Shown piece by piece: positions 57,801 to 64,000 of a DNA stretch of 64,000 bases. The DNA lies in the NCBI GenBank assembly GCA_914767715.1, contig OU612072.1, positions 20,088,001 through 20,152,000 on the forward strand. The letters run 5' to 3'. The notes beneath the pieces are model-generated. The model searched no databases, had not been told where the DNA came from, and saw only the letters and a list, made by a program, of their open reading frames with translations. The position numbers were made by a program, and so were the translations under genes. Within the stretch, counting starts at the first letter, position 1. Every line of letters starts with the position of its first letter. The stretch comes from Membranipora membranacea. Lineage: Eukaryota; Bryozoa; Gymnolaemata; Cheilostomatida; Membraniporidae.

Positions 57801-60800
57801 CCATCATGATTTAACAGAGAAGGATACGATTTAATCACATAACACCCAATATGTGGGGTCTATCCAGAGAATTTGAATTCGTACTCAAATTTTCTGGCCA
57901 TTTGATCAACATACCTCTGTGTGGCTGTACCATTGTCTCTATACCAGGCAGGGGCTTGTGGGAGTTAACTCCTGGAATAAAATTTTACATCCAGTAATCA
58001 ATTAATATTCGGCGATTGGTAATCACAGGCTATTTGATGCATTATACTACATCTTAACTTTCGATATGTAGACAATGACAAATTACCGCATACAATTGCC
58101 AATGTACAGGCATTAATAAAATAAAACATAATTTAGTACGTTTCATTTGCTTCAAAAACAGTTGTTTCTGACAATGGTCACTTTCAAGCAAATGACAGAC
58201 AAAAAAAACAAACTTCGGGAGGTGTATTGTTTCCTGGCCCTGCGGCACCGATAAAAATTGCATATCTGAATACAAGGAGCCTACATTTATGTACTTTGTG
58301 TCCATCAAAGTCTTAGGAGATTACATTATTTACCAACTAACCACTGAATGTTTCTTACCAAAGTCAAGGAGGTTTGGACTACAATTTCTGCTTAAGGGTA
58401 ATGAGATACTTGGTAGGTCACACTCCGATTCCTTTTCATCCAGACTGGTGTTCATAGTAGAGACTAGAAAAGAGGAAGCAAACATAAAAGATGTATCGGC
58501 AATACTTACATTCATTTAACCTGGAGACATTGTATTCTGTTGATCATACAGCAACAGTAACTACTGCAATAGCATCGTCACTCTCTGGATGGACTTTTGG
58601 TCATTGCTCAAATATTAATAGTCAGATGATCGCCAAACTTCTCGCATCATACCAATGAAGGTCTTGCTAATCGTCATGGGAAATCTCAAGGATTGATGCC
58701 CACAACAATAAAAAAAATGTCATCGACCGCTTGCGAGACAACACCACTTTGTAAGCGGCGTTTCCCTAGCTGGGATTAACCAGTACCAGAAATAGGTGAT
58801 AGAGAGAGCTACTTGAAATTCTAATAAGCCAGTAACAAGCCTAGGCCTTTTAAAACATATAGGTGAAAGGTTATCACACCCAAAAACTTGCATCTAACCC
58901 AGAATTAATCTAAATGTAAACTTCAAAAACTCTAGAAGCGTCAAGGGGACTCTAAGAAAATCAGGACCTAAAGGCTAACTGCAAGACAAAATGAATCTCA
59001 AATAGATATTAAAATACATGTAAGTGTGAATGCTGTTAATAGGAGTCACTTACAGTTGTTCATTGAATCAGATGGTTGTTGGGTGACTTTGTGGATGTAA
59101 AACCAGCCCAGCCTCTTATGAGTCATCTCAAGCAAAGTTGTCTCTATGTTTAGCTGGCTGTCGTGCAACACTTGAGGTAGCATCAGGCTGACGCCTGAAC
59201 TTTCTCCAGTGACATCTAGGATGTCTCTGTATGACACGGTATTCTGTATATTATCTCCAATCTTGATGGCGAGTGCAGACACGTGGTACGGACTAAGATA
59301 AATGGTAGGAACATGCCGGGGTTTATCTAGCGGCTCTGCAATAGAGTGGAACATTTTGCATGTTAATGAAACTGCCCTGTAAGTCAGCGTAATATGCTTT
59401 CCCACAGCGTCTCTCATTATTTTTAGCCACATCTCATTCGGCAAGCCAGCTACAAGTAAATTAACTACAATAATTAAATACTCAGCATCATGGGGTCAGA
59501 GCACAAAAAAGATATTCCATAAAATGTACTATGTTTATCTAACTGCAATGAAGGATAACCCATAACACTGATATCAAGTTGCCATGGCCAATCACCACAA
59601 CAGTTATGATTTCTTGAAATAAATTTGCTTTTATTAAAACCGCTCAACATCCCAGGAGTTAGACCTCTATTTGATCTCGAGCCTGTCCTATACAAAAAAA
59701 AACCAAACATTTATGTTCACTTCATGCTTCAAAAAGCTGCAACCCTCTTTAGCCATGTACATGTACATAGGTATCATGACCTAAGGCTAACAACAAGAAA
59801 GAAGATCTCAAGAGGATGTTGAAATACAAGTTACAATACCAAGTTCAACACAACATTTACTAAATAGATTTTTCGAGCGCAGTCTAAGCCATGCAAGAGT
59901 CGAGCAATAACGCCTGTATCTCATCCAAGAAGGTTCTTGTCGCTAACAATCTTTGAAGTGTCATACTATCGAGTTTGCAAGTACATAAGATGACAAGACT
60001 ACATTGTGTCTATACCTCGCTGAGAATCATCATCAGAATCTAGCCTGCTGTCATCTATAGATCGGGAGTCGGAGGAAACTGGTTCGACAGAGCTCTCATC
60101 GTCTAATGACGGCAAAGATATAGGATGAATTGAATTTCTTGTCCAAGCTAAAATAAAAACAAATGAATCCATACCAACTCTCCAAATAGAAAGAAGCGTA
60201 ATAGAGAGAGAACGAATAACAATCTTTGACGGCACCTTGCAGAGATTCATTCCCTAGCATCATTATATTCAACCATTCACAACCAATGGGTGGCTGCAAT
60301 CGCTATCAACTTGAATGTTCATTGGAGGGCCAACAATCACAGAGCTATTCCAACTAGTTCAGCTTCGATCTTTCAAAATCTTTCCAAGGGCTCATGTCTA
60401 TGCTTTACCAGGGATGCAAAGTTTGCAGAAAGAAAGATAAAAATTACAAACGAGTGGAACGCCATCAGCCAAGTCCGCTATCAATATGTCGATGACACGA
60501 TGCCCTCCGTATCCATAGAAAACGGGTTCCAGTACCAGCACTACCACTTTCAACTTTCCCGACAATAATACTTTTCACATTATAGGTGAGACTGCTAAGT
60601 TGTCCAGAAGCTTCTATGATATCTCTGGCGCAAACTATTGATTGTGAGGCAATATTTGATAGGCCAAGAACTTCCCAAATACCCTGGTGAAGGTGAAGCA
60701 CATGTTCTGGTCTAATCATCAAAAGTGTGGCTATGTCTCGCCACAAGCTACATGTAGATGCAATGCTTTTGTATGTTCCTAGTCTGCCAGGGTAGACAGC

Positions 60801-63800
60801 AAACTTGAAAATGTGCATCCAAACCTCCGATGGGAGTGAGTACTCTACAAAGACACACAGCTATCCATGAAGTTCCAAAAGAGAAATCTTGGCCTTGATC
60901 ACAAATAATACGAGATAGCGGAAAATGATTACAAATAGTATAATAACAACGAGCTTTGACATTTTTACCCTGCACACCTAGTCAAGATTAATTAATTACC
61001 ATCTATGGTTTGGTCATCAAGATCCATAAACCGACACTTCTCAAAATTCTTACAAACTTCAGACAATTCTTGTGAGCTCGGAAGAAACCTTCAGCGTTGT
61101 GCACTGGAAAAATAACTCCCCGTTATTTTGAACATACTCGGTTACCAGCGTGTTTCTGAACATAATTTGTCCTATCCCTTCCACGTAAACAAATTATTTG
61201 CAGCCTATTTTTTTCAACCTGATCCATCCACGCATTTTCTAGAGAAGAGTTTCTTTTGACAGCCAATGAGGAAAAAAACCTACATTCTTTCGTATTACTC
61301 AAACTCTAACAGGTTGACAGCAATACTTTGCCACATACAGACAACATTTTTTTATCTTAGCATTTCATTCCATCACATCGCCACAATTCTGCTTCGGAAC
61401 AACTGAACTCTATGCAAAATTGAGCGGTGTGACCTCCACTAGGTCAGTAGTGTTATTACAAACTACAATGGATTAGGTTCTGCATATATAGATGTATATA
61501 TACATACCATCGTGCAACTGTGATGTCTCAACTGGCGAAGAGTTGGATTGGTGGACGTCAGAAAGACCATGTTCATGAGTTTCACTCAAAGTGCCTGAGA
61601 AATAAGAGCAAGTGCTGTGAATAGATATGCAGCATCCTGAGATTTGATATGCTGGTCAACATCAGCTCCAATGTAACACCTGCTAGTATGCCTTGTGGCA
61701 AATTTCTAAGCACAAATGGATGGGAGAGAAATTTGCGTGATACAAGAAAAACAACATCGTAGTGAACCTCAAATTTATATTGAATGCAGATTAAAGCAAG
61801 GCCCCTTTTTTGTGAGGAAACCTCCCCAAAGTTTTGCAGGAGAAGAGTTTCTTCTGACAGCCAATGAGGAAAACAACCTATATTCTTTCGTATTACTCAA
61901 ACTCTAACAGGTTGACACCATTGTTTTACCACATACAGACAACATTTTTTTATCTTAGCATTTCATTCCATCAAATCGCCACAATTCTACTTCGGAACAA
62001 CTGAACTCTATGCAAAATTGAGCGGTGTGACCTCCACTAGGTCAGTCGGTGTTATTACAAGCTTCAATGGATTAGCTTCTGCATATATAGATGTATATAT
62101 ACATACCATCGTGCAACTGTGATGTCTCAACTGGCGAAGAGTTGGATTGGTGGACGTCAGAAAGACCATGTTCATGAGTTTCACTCAAAGTGCCTGAGAA
62201 ATAAGAGCAAGTGCTGTGAATAGATATGCAGCATCCTGAGATTTGATATGCTGGTCAACATCAGCTCCAATGTAACACCTGCTAGTATGTCTTGTGGCAA
62301 ATTTCTAAGCACAAATGGATGGGAGAGAAATTTGCGTGATACAAGAAAAACAACATCGTAGTGAGCCTCAAATTTATATTGAATGCAGATAAAAGCGAGG
62401 CCCCTTTTTTGTGAGGAAACCTCCCCAAAGTTTTGCAGGAGAAGAGTTTCTTTCGACAGCCAATGAGGAAAACAACCTATATTCTTTCGTATTGCTCAAA
62501 CTCTAAAAGGTTGACACTATTGTTTTACCACATACAGACAGCATTTTTTTATCTTATCATTTCCTTCCATCACATCGCCACAATTCTGCTTCAGAACAAC
62601 TGAACTCTATGCAAAATTGAGCGGTGTGACCTCCACTAGGTCAGTCGGTGTTATTACAAACTACAATGGGCTAGCTTCTCCATATATAGATGTATATACA
62701 TACCATCGTGCAACTGTGATGTCTCAACTGGCGGAGAGTTGGATTGGTGGACGTCGGAAAGACCATGTTCATGGGTTTCACTCAAAATGCCTGAGAAATA
62801 AGAGCAAGTGCTGTGAATAGATATGCAGCATCCTGAGATTTGATATGCTGGTCAACATCAGCTCCAATGTAACACCTGCTAGTATGCCTTGTGGCAAATT
62901 TCTAAGCACAAATGGATGGGAGAGATATTTGCGTGATACAAGAAAAACAACATCGTAGTGAGCCTCAAATTTATATTGAATGCAGATAAAAGCAAGGCCC
63001 CTTTTTTGTGAGGAAACCTCCCCAAAGTTTTGCAGGAGAAGGGTTTCTTTTGACAGCCAATGAGGAAACAAACCTACATTCTTTCGTATTACTCAAACTC
63101 TAACAGGTTGACGCCATTGTTTTGCCACATACGGACAACATTTTTTTATCTTAGCATGTCATTCCATCAAATCGCCACAATTCTGCTTCGGAACAACTGA
63201 ACACTATGCAAAATTGAGCGGTGTGACCTCCACTAGGTCAGTCGGTGTTATTACAAACTTAAATGGACTAACTTCTACATATATAGATGTATATACATAC
63301 CATCGTGCAACTGTGATGTCTCAACTTGCGGAGAGTTGGATTGGTGGACGTCGGAAAGACCATGTTCATGGGTTTCACTCAAAGTGCCTGAGAAATAAGA
63401 GCAAGTGCTGTGAATAGATATGCAGCATCCTGAGATTTGATATGCTGGTCAACATCAGCTCCAATGTAACACCTGCTAGTATGCCTTGTGGCAAATTTCT
63501 AAGCACAAATGGATGGGAGAGAAATTTGCGTGATACAAGAAAAACAACATCGTAGTGAACCTCAAATTTATATTGAATGCAGATAAAAGCAAGGCCCGTT
63601 TTGAGTGAGGAAACCTCCCCAAAGTTTTGCAGGAGAAGAGTTTCTTTCGACAGCCAATGAGAAAAACAACCTATATTCTTTCGTATTGCTCAAACTCTAA
63701 CAGGTTGACACTATTGTTTTACCACATACAGACAACATTTTTTTATCTTATCATTTCCTTCCATCACATCGCCACAATTCTGCTTCGGAACAACTGAACT

Positions 63801-63984
63801 CTATGCAAAATTGAGCAGTGTGACCTCCACTAGGTCAGTCGGTATTATTACAAACTACAATGGACTAGCTTCTGCATATATAGATGTATATACATACCAT
63901 CGTGCAACTGTGATGTCTCAACTGGCGGAGAGTTGGATTGGTGGACGTCGGAAAGACCATGTTCATGGGTATCACTCAAAGTGC
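48718..63984 (-). CDS. Gene E: F-box-like / zinc-finger / tyrosine-recombinase / SANT-like fusion gene (5' end outside window)
   Basis: Twenty-two exons join without a phase conflict: 63898-63984, 63301-63387, 62704-62790, 62107-62193, 61508-61594, 60545-60844, 60016-60147, 59054-59449, 58359-58463, 57915-57971, 57449-57493, 56830-56895, 56590-56652, 56097-56231, 54620-55599, 54018-54253, 52624-52897, 51708-51972, 50057-50122, 49405-49470 and 48718-48878 are those listed here, the first five being the tandem array; that is 21 intervals plus further array exons beyond the edge. They sum to 3782 nt, 1260 codons including the TAA stop. Every intron upstream of the recombinase is phase 1. The zinc-finger, recombinase and SANT-like part is a known animal protein type related to Crypton-like tyrosine recombinases, and is very likely real. 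The link to the F-box-like exons rests on phase and spacing only; two adjacent genes remain possible, for example with a start in 58359-58463 (STMNTSLDEKE). Confidence 0.6.
48879..49404. other. Gene E last intron
   Basis: No feature recognised; ordinary AT-rich intronic sequence. Confidence 0.4.
49405..49470 (-). CDS. Gene E exon: basic linker
   Basis: 66 nt, phase 1 to 1, reading ALTVKEKPTTVVKGKTEKAR then RK. Lys/Arg-rich, probably a nuclear localisation signal (inference). Acceptor TGTTTTAG, donor GTAAGT. Confidence 0.75.
50057..50122 (-). CDS. Gene E exon: short acidic linker
   Basis: 66 nt, phase 1 to 1, reading DGSIESDVTSPDGEQSAHAS. Good GTAAGG donor; the acceptor TTTTGAAG is weaker. 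It fits the phase of both neighbours. Confidence 0.7.
50512..50890 (+). repeat. ~145-bp tandem repeat, 2.5-3 copies
   Basis: Each unit has ATGCGAT(T/G)GAGTT, then A(A/C)TTGGGATANGGGG, ACATAYACCGAATCT, TGACATCAYC and ATGTCACATGAC. Units start near 50515, 50658 and 50797; the last lacks an internal piece. It lies in the gene E intron 50123-51707. Each unit carries a TGACATCA-like box. Confidence 0.85.
51708..51972 (-). CDS. Gene E exon: box II His and nucleophilic Tyr
   Basis: 265 nt, phase 0 to 1. LKENELEWLARHLGH carries the His/Trp position and KVHKEFYRL the candidate tyrosine nucleophile, the standard spacing for tyrosine recombinases. It is followed by AKVSK-like NVAEVVKVGKLLL and a strongly acidic tail (EGEEEEAECEEIYPEECMEQ). 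Acceptor ATTTCAG, donor GTGAGT. Confidence 0.9.
52624..52897 (-). CDS. Gene E exon: catalytic Lys hairpin and box II Arg
   Basis: 274 nt, phase 2 to 0; the acceptor is TTTTTTTACAG at 52898, not the closer CCATAG, because only the former keeps phase. It reads LSLIHTIGKHRRIVPILVPE (beta-hairpin lysine), MHKDNPYVFGVPG, and SITTTRFRKHLATYTQ. In the last motif the box II Arg is present, but the usual His three residues before it is Thr. Confidence 0.88.
52898..54017 (+). other. Gene E intron with a possible decayed SINE
   Basis: The stretch 53735-53800 (GATCAACAGGTAGAGCATC... then CCCTGGTTGAATGAACTT) resembles a degraded tRNA A box and B box, so a decayed SINE is possible. The rest has no recognised feature; the 119-codon plus-strand frame at 53187-53546 has no domain. 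Confidence 0.3.
54018..54253 (-). CDS. Gene E exon: tyrosine-recombinase box I
   Basis: 236 nt, phase 0 to 2. It reads VLRKHLSSEIDEAVDGETSE, then LRDVVLCRLALFNARRGGEM. LFNARRGGE matches the box I Arg environment of tyrosine recombinases (R-x-[GS]-E). It is followed by MAALKVDELSKGVN and ends at RLIHR. Acceptor ATGTAG, donor GTAAGG. Confidence 0.88.
54254..54619. other. Gene E intron between zinc-finger and box I exons
   Basis: No feature recognised. The minus-strand open frame of the upstream exon continues into it from 54619 to 54503 without similarity to the family, supporting the GTAGGT donor at 54619. Confidence 0.4.
54620..55599 (-). CDS. Gene E exon: zinc-finger-like region and recombinase N-terminal (core-binding) domain
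   Basis: 980 nt, phase 1 to 0. A first finger-like unit reads KYACPFCEKLVCKFAEHILI H (C-x2-C ... H-x4-H). A second reads FRCCPKCLGYYRKSLITAHF KRC. Then comes STKMRELSRLLIEVRFMKDS, IPSLALKIGYSLKKSANDAL and FLKLMALEWEERVAAAARTK, the helical region that precedes the catalytic domain in animal zinc-finger/tyrosine-recombinase-like proteins. The upstream 16 codons of the longest open frame (MHMILVVMFLSLKSIY) are intronic; the exon starts at AETVVLKKSQRYRR after a TTTACAG acceptor. DNA binding is the likely role. Confidence 0.88.
56097..56231 (-). CDS. Gene E exon: Ser/acidic region before the zinc finger
   Basis: 135 nt, phase 1 to 1, reading SENLTSESSESSESSDAEDV, then TATSSKSGRHPHTP. Acidic, serine-rich, possibly phosphorylated; typical of the linker before the zinc-finger region in this protein type. 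Confidence 0.8.
56590..58463 (-). CDS. Gene E: five consecutive micro-exons
   Basis: Exons 58359-58463 (TMNTSLDEKESECDLPSISL...), 57915-57971 (VNSHKPLPGIETMVQPHR), 57449-57493 (ESWPDELRPTQSNN), 56830-56895 (VDSVIRPASPVVPMDHGYSS) and 56590-56652 (ETEELLEEDEGCEGSDTDPD). All are phase 1 to 1 with good acceptors and GTAAG/GTATGT/GTGAGT/GTGAGC/GTAGGT donors. They are polar, mostly acidic and without domains. Because all are symmetric, any could be skipped without breaking the frame. Confidence 0.65.
57092..57350. repeat. Almost perfect inverted repeat inside a gene E intron
   Basis: The left arm 57108-57216 (109 bp) and right arm 57236-57350 (115 bp) are exact complements, except that the right arm has five and the left four copies of a hexanucleotide (ACAATC/GATTGT). 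The 19-bp spacer together with the start of the right arm contains GTAAGATATTTCTTG, the complement of CAAGAAATATCTTAC just outside the left arm (57092-57106). Plus- and minus-strand short frames here are mirror images of each other. Confidence 0.97.
59054..59449 (-). CDS. Gene E exon: F-box-like domain 2
   Basis: 396 nt, phase 1 to 1, reading GLPNEMWLKIMRDAVGKHIT..., AVSLTCKMFHSIAE, then IYLSPYHVSALAIKIGDN and LGWFYIHKVTQQPSDS. It is alignable with domain 1 in order (LPxExWxxI, S.TC..., then YxVxxxxxK). This suggests an internal duplication of one exon. Donor GTAAGT; a stop lies a few codons past it. Confidence 0.65.
60016..60147 (-). CDS. Gene E exon: acidic Ser/Asp-rich linker
   Basis: 132 nt, phase 1 to 1, reading WTRNSIHPISLPSLDDESSV then SSDSRSIDDSRLDSDDDSQR. 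Acceptor TTATTTTAG; donor GTATAG is weak. Likely disordered; no domain. Confidence 0.65.
60545..60844 (-). CDS. Gene E exon: F-box-like domain 1
   Basis: 300 nt, phase 1 to 1, reading EYSLPSEVWMHIFKFAVYPG..., SIASTCSLWRDIATL, then LHLHQGIWEVLGL and SSLTYNVKSIIVGKVES. LPxEVWxxIFxxA...L...ASTCxxWRDIA fits the F-box pattern (LPxELLxxIxxxL...L...VCKxWRxLA). F-box domains recruit Skp1 in SCF ubiquitin ligases. The open frame also runs on to a TGA at 60465, so a terminal exon is an alternative reading; the GTAGTG donor at 60544 keeps phase 1 and is preferred. Confidence 0.6.
61508..61594 (-). CDS. Gene E tandem exon, unit 1 (left-most)
   Basis: 87 nt, phase 1 to 1, encoding 29 residues: TLSETHEHGLSDVHQSNSSP then VETSQLHD. 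Polar, acidic and Ser/His-rich; no known domain recognised. It splices in phase to the F-box-like exon at 60844. Confidence 0.65.
62107..62193 (-). CDS. Gene E tandem exon, unit 2
   Basis: Identical 87-nt exon structure to unit 1, same splice sites and same peptide. Insertion of an extra unit keeps the frame because both flanking introns are phase 1. Confidence 0.65.
62704..62790 (-). CDS. Gene E tandem exon, unit 3
   Basis: Same exon with a few substitutions: ILSETHEHG at the start (Thr to Ile) and NSPPVE (Ser to Pro). Splice sites conserved. Confidence 0.65.
63301..63387 (-). CDS. Gene E tandem exon, unit 4
   Basis: Same exon, with NSPQVETS in the second half. Splice sites and length conserved. 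Confidence 0.65.
63898..63984 (-). CDS. Gene E tandem exon, unit 5 (first in window)
   Basis: Same exon, with TLSDTHEHG (Glu to Asp). The array continues past the window edge, so the number of units and the true 5' end are unknown. Confidence 0.65.
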
Positions 63985-64000
63985 CTGAGAAATAAGAGCA

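Larger units (their letters stand above)
61243..64000 (-). repeat. 597-bp tandem array, each unit carrying one 87-nt exon
   Basis: Units of 596-599 bp repeat about 4.6 times and run off the right edge. The marker CCATCGTGCAACTGTGATG starts at 61508, 62107 (shift 599), 62704 (597), 63301 (597) and 63898 (597). Units are nearly identical. On the minus strand each contains the same exon with a TATTTCTCAG acceptor and GTATGT donor. The plus-strand 67-codon frames (for example 62617-62820) are the complement. Confidence 0.95.

Noticed and set aside
62617-62820. Plus-strand 67-codon frames repeated in the 597-bp array
   Set aside because: They overlap the minus-strand exon and lack splice signals; repetition comes from the array itself.

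Overview
The window looks like nuclear DNA from an animal. It is AT-rich, the coding signal is split into many short exons with GT-AG introns, and secreted, kinase and zinc-finger domains sit in a background of hairpin elements, SINE-like pieces, a LINE remnant and microsatellites. My best guess is a sponge or another non-bilaterian marine animal; this is a low-confidence inference from protein style, not a match. All genes I can support are on the minus strand and were assembled by hand from splice sites, reading phase and protein similarity that I recognise.

Layout. (1) Positions 6-3570 (gene A, running off the left edge), 12093-13839 (copy B, a pseudogene) and 34722-40587 (gene C) form a family of secreted proteins. 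Each has a signal peptide split over two exons and one large NHL-type beta-propeller exon. Genes A and C then have a Thr/Pro-rich linker and repeated ~55-residue two-cysteine domains. Gene A carries a linker of about 360 residues. Copy B has stops and a frameshift. (2) Positions 16569-25107 hold the C-terminal part of a CDKL-type protein kinase (HRD, DFG and activation segment present; ATP-binding lobe not found). (3) Positions 48718-63984 hold a chain of 22 exons joined in consistent phase, running off the right edge. In protein order they encode at least five near-identical 29-residue tandem exons, an F-box-like domain, an acidic exon, a second F-box-like domain, several tiny acidic exons, a zinc-finger-like region, a tyrosine-recombinase (Crypton-like) catalytic domain and a SANT/Myb-like C-terminus. 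This is the most unusual object in the window.

The left (about 0-7.3 kb) and middle (about 35-46.2 kb) regions are diverged copies of one segment. Comparing them exposes two insertions as filled and empty sites: a 511-bp foldback element at 4529-5039 and a 2.14-kb insertion at 41391-43530 with a 5-bp target duplication. Between the genes, 27.6-34.4 kb and parts of 5-9 kb and 43-46 kb are interspersed repeats that share a GCATTGTGGGATA motif and inverted GATAAGAG/CTCTTATC pairs. Three large foldback palindromes and one almost perfect 109/115-bp inverted repeat (57092-57350) stand out.
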